The notes beneath the pieces were generated by a model. It was not told the DNA's origin and ran no database searches. It was given only the letters and a program-made list of their open reading frames with translations. Positions 1-5,845 of a stretch of DNA of 6,679 nucleotides are shown here, piece by piece. The stretch's first letter is position 1. Every line of letters begins with the position of its first letter. This DNA is from CAZADH01 sp964483805 (GTDB lineage: Bacteria > Muiribacteriota > Ozemobacteria > Ozemobacterales > Ozemobacteraceae). Made by a program: the position numbers and the translations under genes. Where the stretch lies: the NCBI GenBank assembly GCA_964483805.1, contig CAZADH010000318.1:1-6679 (forward strand), read 5' to 3'.

Positions 1-2799
1 GACGATGCGGGTGGCGACCCCACGTTTCGACAGGCCTTCGAGCAATTCGGCGCGGGATCGCGGCGGACCGACCACCACATATTCGGAACGGTCCGCGGTA
101 CCCAGCGACCCCGACATGGTCAGGCCACGATCGATGCCCACACCCACTTCGTAGGTGAACCGCCGCTCGCGCCGCCGCACCTCCTGAATTCGATGATGCT
201 CGGCCATCATGGCCTGTGCCGCCGTCACCGCCGCACGCGCCGCGACGCCGTCTTCTTCTTCGTAAAACACGGCAACAATGGCGTCACCGATGAACTGCTC
301 GACGAAACCGCCGTATCGCTGCACCATCTCGGCCATGGCATGGTGGTGGTGGTTGAGCATCGCAATGATCTCGGTCGGCGGATGCGTCTCGGACAACGTG
401 GTGAAGTTGCGCAGGTCGGAAACGAGGACGGTGCCGATCCGCTGTTGCGGGGCGCGCGACGTTTCGGCGATTGCTGAGGTCAGGCCGCGGGACACGAACA
501 ACCCGAGGTTGTGTCGCTCCTCGATCCCCTGGATCATGCGATCGAAGCTCTGGGTCAGATCGCCCAGCTCGTCGGGCCGCGAGAGGCCGACCCGTACCGA
601 GAGGTCACCCTGGCCCAGGCGCACGAGTGCGGCCTCGACCCGCGCCAACGGCACGAGCAGGTAGTCCGAGGTCATGACCCCAAGCAGGATGAACACAACC
701 AGCAGAACAAGTATGGCGATAAGCAATACAATGCGTTGACGTTCCGACTCGTGCACGAACCGTGCGTGGTCGACGGCCGCCCCAAGGGTGAACCCACGCA
801 ACGCCCGACACGGATTGACCAGCAGCGTCTGCCCGGCCAGGCGGGCGACCTGCCCGGCCCCGGTCTTGCTGCCGATCTCAAGCAGGGTGCGCAGGCGGCG
901 CCCCTCGGGCACCATCCAGAACTTTCCCTGCAACGGCAAGCGCACCCTGAACCCCGAACTGGTCGACTCGCCAAACGCCACCTGGTGATCGGTCAACCCG
1001 AGTTGCAGCACCGATACGGCCTCGGCCAGATAGGTGCGATACGCATCGATCGGACTCATCAGCAAGACGATTGCGCCCTCGATTTCCCGCTGGCGTGCCA
1101 GGTAATCGTAATAAACGATGACGTCGACGCCGGCATTGACAAGGATGTCGGCGCGCTGCCGCATGTTGACGAAGTTGTTGAAGACCGAGGGGTCGACCAG
1201 TGAACGCAACATGGCGCCGAACTTCATCGTGCCAACGCCCGCGGCATCGCTGGCAACCTTGCCCTTGGCCGGCAACCAGTCTTCGGCGGCGCCTTCGATG
1301 AACGAGGTGAAGAAGTCGATGCCCAGTCGCTTACTGGCGATGGCCGATTTCTCGGCGCAGAAGACCTCGACGTCCCGTCGCGGGTTGAACCCGTACACCA
1401 GGATCGCATCGAGAAAGATCGCCGGCGCCTGTTTCGCGAGGTATCGACTCGTCTGGTCGAACACTTCGCGTTTGCGGCTCGGGGCACCGGCAAGCAATGC
1501 GCGGCACCAATCACGGTCGAACACCAGGCGTTTGCAGGCATGGGTGTGGTGCTGCATCAGCCGGTTGACGCGGGTCTCGATGCCGGCAAACGACTCGGCA
1601 ACACTGCGCACCTCGTCGTTGATCTTGCGCGCGCACGCGGTGTCGATGAAATACGAACAGAACAGATAGAGGGCGGACAACGACAGGACGGCGAGAAACG
1701 AAAACAACGACAACAAGCGAAACCGCATGCTGATGGCCGGGGTCTCGCCCCCTGCCACGACCCGACCCACGACGGTCAGCCAGGCAATACCAAGCAACGT
1801 TCCGGCGAGCACGAGGATTGCCGTCGTCGTGCCGATCGGCACTTGCGGCGAACGGCCGGCGACGAGGATGCGATAGGGCAGATCGACGTGCAATACATCG
1901 TCATACACCCACCAACCCGCCCATCGCTCGTGGAACTGCGTGCCGGGAAATGAGTTGGCTCCCATCGGCTCGCCTTCGAAGGTGCGCGCCACCCTCTTGA
2001 TGCCCGGGGAGATCCGACTGCCACGGGGAAAGACCCGCCGCACCGGCACGGCGGTGAAATCGGCAGCGACGAGAAACGGCAGAAAGCCCGCATGCCGAAC
2101 GGCAACCCGCCGCAGTGCGTAGCCCAGGACATCGACGCGGTCGGGCGTGTCGAGCGGTAGCACGCACAGAAACGCGCCGATCTGCGCCACCCCCGTCTCG
2201 ACCGAATCCCACAAAATCATGGCCGGGCGACCCTCGAAATGCGCGTACGTCGGTTTGCCGCGCCGCGTGAACGCGAACTGCTCGAGATCGAGAACGGTCC
2301 CGAACATCCCGTTGCACCGATTCTGCAAGGTCTTGCGCGCACCCGGTTCGATCTTTTCGGGTTCGAGGCAACGCCCGATGAAGTCGCCGAGCAAGCGACC
2401 GCCCCGTGTGGCCAATCCCGGTCCGGTTAGAAGCTCGAGTTTCTGACCCGTGCCGCCGCGGAACCCGTAGATTACCGTAGCGTCGGGCAAATGCGTGCGT
2501 GGGAGGGCCTGCCGCAACGCCCGCAGCAACAGGCGGTCGGTCAGTACCACGCGGGGTTCGGTGATCCGCTGCAGGCGCTGCTTCATCTCGGTGACCATCT
2601 GCGCCACCTGGGCCTCGAAGGTCGCGATCAACCGAACCTCGTTCACCAAGGCCTCGGCCTCGTTCTGCCATCGGTCACGCAGTTCAGCATGGGTAAACGC
2701 ATGCCGCTGTCGGTTCTCGAAGTACAACCCCGCGAGGGGAAGCAGCGAGAGCAACAGAGGGAAGAACAACGGCATGAGGAGACGGAGGGTCCGGATCAT
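1..2799 (-). CDS. Membrane-bound class III adenylate/guanylate cyclase homolog with duplicated sensor and HAMP, C-terminus cut off by window edge
   Basis: The minus strand is open from ATG at 2799 to position 1 (933 codons, no stop); only the last part of the cyclase fold lies outside. Visible order: TM1 about 7-27; periplasmic region about 28-323; TM2 about 324-345; short cytoplasmic loop; TM3 about 362-385; second periplasmic region about 386-688; TM4 about 690-709; HAMP about 712-764 (P717, DELG 743-746); class III cyclase domain from about 785. The domain keeps both metal-binding aspartates, D795 (VSDLRNF) and D839 (FIGDAI). It has Q835 where adenylate cyclases have the base-selecting Lys, V908 for the second base-selecting Asp/Thr, and S915 and L919 for the transition-state Asn and Arg. 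Family knowledge says such proteins make cAMP or cGMP in response to an extracellytoplasmic signal; here activity is doubtful. A run of four His (817-820) follows the first metal motif. ATG 2799 was chosen because it directly precedes a typical signal anchor (MIRTLRLLMPLFFPLLL). AGGGAG abuts that ATG, too close for a normal ribosome site, so ATG 2775 or upstream GTG/TTG remain possible. The gene is divergent from the ATPase operon. Confidence 0.9.
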   Translation of the reverse strand, partial: MIRTLRLLMPLFFPLLLSLLPLAGLYFENRQRHAFTHAELRDRWQNEAEALVNEVRLIATFEAQVAQMVTEMKQRLQRITEPRVVLTDRLLLRALRQALPRTHLPDATVIYGFRGGTGQKLELLTGPGLATRGGRLLGDFIGRCLEPEKIEPGARKTLQNRCNGMFGTVLDLEQFAFTRRGKPTYAHFEGRPAMILWDSVETGVAQIGAFLCVLPLDTPDRVDVLGYALRRVAVRHAGFLPFLVAADFTAVPVRRVFPRGSRISPGIKRVARTFEGEPMGANSFPGTQFHERWAGWWVYDDVLHVDLPYRILVAGRSPQVPIGTTTAILVLAGTLLGIAWLTVVGRVVAGGETPAISMRFRLLSLFSFLAVLSLSALYLFCSYFIDTACARKINDEVRSVAESFAGIETRVNRLMQHHTHACKRLVFDRDWCRALLAGAPSRKREVFDQTSRYLAKQAPAIFLDAILVYGFNPRRDVEVFCAEKSAIASKRLGIDFFTSFIEGAAEDWLPAKGKVASDAAGVGTMKFGAMLRSLVDPSVFNNFVNMRQRADILVNAGVDVIVYYDYLARQREIEGAIVLLMSPIDAYRTYLAEAVSVLQLGLTDHQVAFGESTSSGFRVRLPLQGKFWMVPEGRRLRTLLEIGSKTGAGQVARLAGQTLLVNPCRALRGFTLGAAVDHARFVHESERQRIVLLIAILVLLVVFILLGVMTSDYLLVPLARVEAALVRLGQGDLSVRVGLSRPDELGDLTQSFDRMIQGIEERHNLGLFVSRGLTSAIAETSRAPQQRIGTVLVSDLRNFTTLSETHPPTEIIAMLNHHHHAMAEMVQRYGGFVEQFIGDAIVAVFYEEEDGVAARAAVTAAQAMMAEHHRIQEVRRRERRFTYEVGVGIDRGLTMSGSLGTADRSEYVVVGPPRSRAELLEGLSKRGVATRIV

Positions 2800-2815
2800 C
2801 TCCCTGAGACGATAG

Positions 2816-2828
2816 CGCGGTTTCCGCG
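2816..2828. repeat. 13-bp inverted repeat beside the palindrome
   Basis: CGCGGTTTCCGCG is a perfect 5-bp inverted repeat with a TTT centre. It lies one base from the 17-bp palindrome and in the spacer of the proposed minus-strand promoter. It could be a second protein-binding site. With no T-run on either side it is unlikely to be a terminator, and GC-rich DNA makes short inverted repeats fairly easy to obtain by chance. Confidence 0.3.
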
Positions 2829-2829
2829 T

Positions 2830-2846
2830 CAACACAACTTGTGTTG
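2830..2846. repeat. 17-bp perfect palindrome, candidate operator
   Basis: CAACACAACTTGTGTTG has two perfectly complementary 8-bp arms around a single central C. It is AT-richer than its surroundings and lies roughly midway between the divergent start codons, with each arm containing one of the candidate -35 boxes. Symmetry of this kind fits a dimeric repressor or activator site. It does not resemble the CRP consensus half-sites (TGTGA/TCACA with 6-bp spacing), and I do not recognise the regulator. Confidence 0.55.
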
Positions 2847-2875
2847 CGACAGCGAATGGGTCTACACTCGCAACG

Positions 2876-4342
2876 ATGGACCGCACCGGTAACAATCAGC
2901 GGCCAGGCGTGATCACGGCAGTGCGCGGCACCGTGATCGATGCGTGTTTCCCGGCCCCGTTGCCCGCGATTCACACCGTGCTGCACGCCGGCGCTGACCG
3001 GTCGCGACAGATCGAAGTGCTCACCCACGTCGACGAACGCACGGTGCGCGGCATTGCGCTAACCGCGACGCAAGGTCTCGCCCGCGGTGAACCGGTCATC
3101 GACGCGGGTCACCCGTTGCGCGTGCCGGTCGGCCCCAAGGTGTTGTCGCGCATGCTCAATGTCTTTGGCCAGACGATCGATGAGGCGGGGCCGCTCGACG
3201 AGGTCGAGTGGCGCTCGCTCCACGGTGCCCCGCCTGCTCTCGCCCGGCGGCCGAACCAGACCGAGGTCTTCGAGACCGGCATCAAGATCATCGACTTGCT
3301 GCTGCCCATCGAACGTGGCGGCAAGACCGGTCTGTTTGGGGGCGCCGGCGTGGGCAAGACGGTGCTGCTCACCGAAATGATCGGCAACATGGCCAAGCGC
3401 CACGCCGGCGTCAGCATCTTCTGCGGGATCGGCGAGCGGTGCCGCGAAGGCGAAGAGCTGTACCGCGACATGCGCGATGCCGGCGTGCTGCCGAACACGG
3501 TCATGGTCTTCGGCCAGATGAACGAACTGCCGGGGTGCCGGTTTCGTGTCGGGCACGCAGCCCTGACGCTGGCCGAGTACTTTCGCGACGACCAGAAACG
3601 CGATGTATTGCTGTTGATTGACAATGTATTTCGTTTTATCCAGGCCGGGTCCGAGGTCTCGGGGTTGTTGGGCAACCTCCCCTCGCGCATGGGTTACCAG
3701 CCCACCCTCGCCACCGAATTGTCGCAACTGCAGGAACGTATTGCCGGCAGCGAACACGGCAGCATCACCTCGATTCAGGCGGTGTACGTGCCCGCCGACG
3801 ATTTCACCGATCCGGCGGCGGTGCACACCTTCTCGCACCTGTCGTCGTCGCTGGTGCTGTCGCGCAAACGTGCCGGTGAAGGGTTCTTTCCCGCCGTCGA
3901 CCCGCTGCAGTCGAACTCGCGGCTGCTCTCGGCTGCGATCGTGGGCGCGCGCCACTACGCGATCGCGCAACAGGTGCGGGAAACGCTGGCCCAATACGAA
4001 GAGATGAAAGACATCATCGCCATGCTCGGCATCGAGCAACTCTCGACCGCCGACCGCAAGCTCGTGGCCCGGGCGCGCCGACTGGAACGGTTCTTCACGC
4101 AACCGTTTTTCTCGACCGAACACTTCACCGGCATGAAGGGCCGTCTCGTCCCGCTGGCCGACACGCTCACCGGTTGCGAACGCATTCTTGCCGACGAGTT
4201 CGCCGAGGTCGATGAGAGCGACCTGTACATGATCGGCAGCATCGATGAGGTCAAGCGCCCGCCAGCGGTCGCGGCAGTCGGAGCGGCGGGCACGGCGTCG
4301 GCAACCAAGGCAACGGGGTCGCCCCCGTCATCCCCGGTATGA
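2876..4342 (+). CDS. atpD: N-type F1Fo-ATPase subunit beta (catalytic subunit)
   Basis: At 488 residues this is the nucleotide-hydrolysing beta subunit of the F1 head, normally alternating with alpha around gamma. Visible motifs are the P-loop GGAGVGKT (155-162, K161), the catalytic-glutamate motif GERCREG (E187, R188), QMNELPG (214-220), the Walker B strand LLLIDN (D249), PSRMGYQPTLATEL (269 on), QAVYVPADD (301-309) and the C-terminal helical domain up to YMIGSIDE. GERC, SRKRAGEG and RRLERFFTQPFF are characteristic of the alternate F1F0 (N-ATPase) beta group rather than housekeeping beta. The DELSEED-equivalent loop is EQLSTAD (387-393). F338 replaces the adenine-stacking Tyr (E. coli Y331), and L218 replaces the first Pro of NEPPG. 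Residues 461-488 form an Ala/Pro/Ser/Thr-rich tail beyond the conserved end. No Shine-Dalgarno precedes the start, and the mRNA may be leaderless. It is the first gene of the operon, and its stop overlaps atpC by ATGA, which suggests translational coupling. Confidence 0.97.
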   Translation: MDRTGNNQRPGVITAVRGTVIDACFPAPLPAIHTVLHAGADRSRQIEVLTHVDERTVRGIALTATQGLARGEPVIDAGHPLRVPVGPKVLSRMLNVFGQTIDEAGPLDEVEWRSLHGAPPALARRPNQTEVFETGIKIIDLLLPIERGGKTGLFGGAGVGKTVLLTEMIGNMAKRHAGVSIFCGIGERCREGEELYRDMRDAGVLPNTVMVFGQMNELPGCRFRVGHAALTLAEYFRDDQKRDVLLLIDNVFRFIQAGSEVSGLLGNLPSRMGYQPTLATELSQLQERIAGSEHGSITSIQAVYVPADDFTDPAAVHTFSHLSSSLVLSRKRAGEGFFPAVDPLQSNSRLLSAAIVGARHYAIAQQVRETLAQYEEMKDIIAMLGIEQLSTADRKLVARARRLERFFTQPFFSTEHFTGMKGRLVPLADTLTGCERILADEFAEVDESDLYMIGSIDEVKRPPAVAAVGAAGTASATKATGSPPSSPV

Positions 4343-4779
4343 CGAGTACACCCGGCACCACCGCGGTGCACCCTGAAGCAATGCACGTTCAGGTCGTGCT
4401 GCCACATGTCGAGGCGTTCACCTGCGACGACGTGGTGCGATTCACCATCGACACTCCGTTGGGCCGGCACGGATTTCGCCCCCGCCGGCTCGACTGCGCC
4501 ATGCCCGTCGGCCCGGGATTGTTGATGCTCGCCTCGAAACGGGACGGGGTGAAGTACGTGGCCATCGACGCCGGGATCCTGGTGAAGACCGACCGCACCG
4601 TGCGCATTGCCGTGCGGCATGCCCTCGTCGGCCCGGCATTGGGCGATTTCCGCGCCGAGTGCACCCGGGAACTCGCCGCATGGCAGGAACGGGACCGCCA
4701 GTTGCGCACGACGCTCGCGCGCCTCGAAAGCGACCTGGTCCGGCGTCTCGCCGACCTGAGCAAGCCATACAACGTATGA
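4339..4779 (+). CDS. atpC: N-type F1Fo-ATPase subunit epsilon
   Basis: This 146-residue protein is the epsilon subunit of the central stalk, binding gamma and the c-ring and often modulating ATP hydrolysis. The N-terminal beta-sandwich shows family landmarks: VVLPHVEAFTCDDVVRFTIDTP, then GRHGFRPRRLD (equivalent to the usual G.hG.lPrH.D), VGPGLLML, and YVAIDAGILVKTDRTVRIAVRHA. The C-terminal part (about 105-140) is charged and helical, rich in Arg, Glu and Leu, as expected for the helical domain. The start overlaps the atpD stop by ATGA. An in-frame ATG at 4381 (M15) lies directly before the conserved first strand and is where many relatives begin, so the first 14 residues may not be translated. 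The stop overlaps atpQ by ATGA. Placement second, directly after beta, is diagnostic of the N-ATPase operon, since housekeeping operons have epsilon last. Confidence 0.93.
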   Translation: MTSTPGTTAVHPEAMHVQVVLPHVEAFTCDDVVRFTIDTPLGRHGFRPRRLDCAMPVGPGLLMLASKRDGVKYVAIDAGILVKTDRTVRIAVRHALVGPALGDFRAECTRELAAWQERDRQLRTTLARLESDLVRRLADLSKPYNV

Positions 4780-5138
4780 CGCCGACCTCTTCCCCTCGTC
4801 GCTCCGCGTTGCCCGACCATATCGGCCACAAAGAAGACCGTGTGTTGCAGGCGCAGCGCCGCAAACCGGTAAGCGTACTCGGCCAACTCGCGGCCTGCGG
4901 CCGCGTCGGCTGGTCGATTGCCTTGCCGACACTGTTGGGAGCCATTGCCGGTGCCTGGCTCGACCGGCAGGTACCCATGCCCCAATCCTGGACCATCGCG
5001 CTTCTGCTCGCCGGGCTGGCGATCGGTTGTCGCAACGCCTGGGTGTGGGTCGCGCAGCAACAGGACTCGATCGCCGAACAAGACGCACCCACCGACACCG
5101 CAGGTCCGGGTGGCGCCAACGACCCCAAGCGGCCATAG
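4776..5138 (+). CDS. atpQ: N-ATPase accessory membrane protein AtpQ (AtpI-like)
   Basis: This 120-residue protein matches the small 'ATPase gene 1'/AtpI-like family found in N-ATPase operons. A polar N-terminus (1-40) is followed by two membrane helices, about 43-61 (VGWSIALPTLLGAIAGAWLD) and about 70-92 (SWTIALLLAGLAIGCRNAW). The GW..ALP, LLG...G.WLD and SW...L...G...G..NAW pattern is the family signature. The C-terminus (93-120) is polar and disordered-looking. AtpI-family proteins are implicated in c-ring assembly or in cation supply; which applies here is inference. ATG 4776 overlaps the atpC stop (ATGA) and gives the usual family N-terminus. A longer reading frame from 4659 is only read-through of the atpC coding region in another frame. 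The next gene is atpB after 13 nt, so the usual partner atpR is missing. Confidence 0.9.
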   Translation: MTPTSSPRRSALPDHIGHKEDRVLQAQRRKPVSVLGQLAACGRVGWSIALPTLLGAIAGAWLDRQVPMPQSWTIALLLAGLAIGCRNAWVWVAQQQDSIAEQDAPTDTAGPGGANDPKRP

Positions 5139-5151
5139 GACGTCAGTAACC

Positions 5152-5817
5152 ATGCACTTCAATCCCGACGACACGGTATTCTGGCAATACGGCTGGGTGG
5201 TGATCAACGAGACACTCGTCATGACCTGGCTGGTGATGCTCGCTCTCGTCGTCGGCGCCCACCTCGTCACCCGGAATCTCGCCGGCACGGGCCACCGTTC
5301 GACGTGGCAGACTGCGCTCGAGGCGGTGGTGCAGTTCGTGCGCGACCAGATCCGCGAGGTCGGCCTGCATCACCCGGAGCGGTACCTCGATTTTCTCGGC
5401 ACGCTGTTCGTCTTCATCGCCGCCGCCAACCTGCTGCATGCCATCCCGGGTTGCGAGTCGCCGACCGCCTCGCTGTCGACCACCACCGCCCTCGCGCTGT
5501 GCGTTTTTGCCGCCGTTCCCTATTTTGGCATCCGCGAACGCGGTCTGTTCGACTACCTGTGCGGTTTCTTCCGGCCCAACGTCTTCATGTTCCCGTTGCA
5601 CGTGCTGGCCGAGGTGTCGCGCACCGTGGCGCTGGCCGTGCGGCTCTTCGGCAACATCATGAGCGAGAGCGTCGTCGCCGGCGTGCTGCTCATGGTGGCG
5701 CCGCTGTTCTTTCCCGTGCTGATTCATCTTTTCGGCCTGCTGACCGGCATGGTGCAGGCCTTCATTTTCTTCACCCTGGCCACGGTGTTCATCGCCGCGG
5801 CCACCTCGGAAGAGTGA
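5152..5817 (+). CDS. atpB: N-type F1Fo-ATPase subunit a (ion channel stator)
   Basis: This 221-residue integral membrane protein forms the ion half-channels next to the c-ring. After a short polar N-terminus (FNPDDTVFW) there is a first hydrophobic helix (about 16-40). An amphipathic stretch QFVRDQIREVG (61-71) leads to a helix containing AANLLHAIPG (91-100). The motif PTASLSTTTALAL (104-116) follows, where relatives usually have PTADLNTT, so a conserved Asp is Ser here. Helix 5 holds the essential arginine R164 in LAVRLFGNI (161-169), equivalent to E. coli aR210. The last helix carries Q202 in VQAFIFFTLATVFIA, equivalent to aQ252. The compact length and this motif set match the alternate F1F0 a subunit rather than longer housekeeping forms. 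An AGGA (5137-5140) 11 nt upstream is only a weak ribosome site. A 300-codon frame opening at 4918 is read-through; ATG 5152 fits the family start. Confidence 0.95.
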   Translation: MHFNPDDTVFWQYGWVVINETLVMTWLVMLALVVGAHLVTRNLAGTGHRSTWQTALEAVVQFVRDQIREVGLHHPERYLDFLGTLFVFIAAANLLHAIPGCESPTASLSTTTALALCVFAAVPYFGIRERGLFDYLCGFFRPNVFMFPLHVLAEVSRTVALAVRLFGNIMSESVVAGVLLMVAPLFFPVLIHLFGLLTGMVQAFIFFTLATVFIAAATSEE

Positions 5818-5836
5818 CCGGGCGTCACCCGCAAAC

Positions 5837-5841
5837 GGAGG
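5837..5841 (+). promoter_or_regulatory. Strong Shine-Dalgarno site of atpE
   Basis: GGAGG lies 4 nt before the atpE ATG at 5846, inside the 28-nt atpB-atpE gap. It is the only near-consensus ribosome site in the operon portion seen here; the other genes rely on overlaps or weak sites. This fits the need for many c subunits per complex and supports the atpE start. Confidence 0.8.
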
Positions 5842-5845
5842 TTTC

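Larger units (their letters stand above)
2800..2875. promoter_or_regulatory. Divergent promoter region between the cyclase homolog and the N-ATPase operon
   Basis: These 76 bp separate the two start codons and are the only sizeable non-coding DNA in the window, so both transcripts probably begin here. On the plus strand, TTGTGT (2839-2844) is 18 bp from TACACT (2863-2868), predicting a start near 2875. On the minus strand, TTGTGT (plus-strand 2832-2837) is 17 bp from TATCGT (plus-strand 2809-2814), predicting a start near 2802. Both -35 boxes match the consensus at only the first three bases and both -10 boxes at four of six, so the calls are tentative. The two -35 boxes are the two arms of one palindrome, so a protein bound there could control both directions. 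Confidence 0.5.

Noticed and set aside
511..1203. Long plus-strand open frames (193-477, 278-664, 511-1203, 1118-1669, 1540-1953 and others) across the cyclase region
   Set aside because: They are antisense to one continuous 933-codon minus-strand frame with clear TM, HAMP and cyclase motifs. Their products are Arg/Gln/His-rich with no recognisable domain, as expected of shadow frames in GC-rich DNA.
2816..2846. Bidirectional terminator between the two units
   Set aside because: The units diverge, so no terminator is needed. The hairpins lack a T-run on either strand.
2830..2846. CRP/FNR-type site regulated by the neighbouring cyclase
   Set aside because: The palindrome has an odd single-base centre and does not contain the TGTGA-N6-TCACA or TTGAT-N4-ATCAA half-sites.
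3059..4123. Minus-strand open frame of 354 codons opposite atpD
   Set aside because: It lies opposite highly conserved beta-subunit sequence and shows no domain; it is a codon-bias shadow.
3955..5136. Minus-strand frames opposite atpD, atpC and atpQ (3955-5136, 4389-5288, 4442-5128)
   Set aside because: They run across several genuine overlapping genes on the other strand and encode low-complexity Arg-rich products.
4659..5138. Longer start for atpQ at ATG 4659
   Set aside because: The extra 39 codons are atpC read in another frame. ATG 4776 gives the ATGA overlap and the usual N-terminus of the family.
4918..5151. atpR hidden in the frame that runs into atpB from 4918
   Set aside because: This frame overlaps atpQ, is Pro/Arg/Ser-rich and not hydrophobic, and has none of the three membrane helices expected for AtpR.
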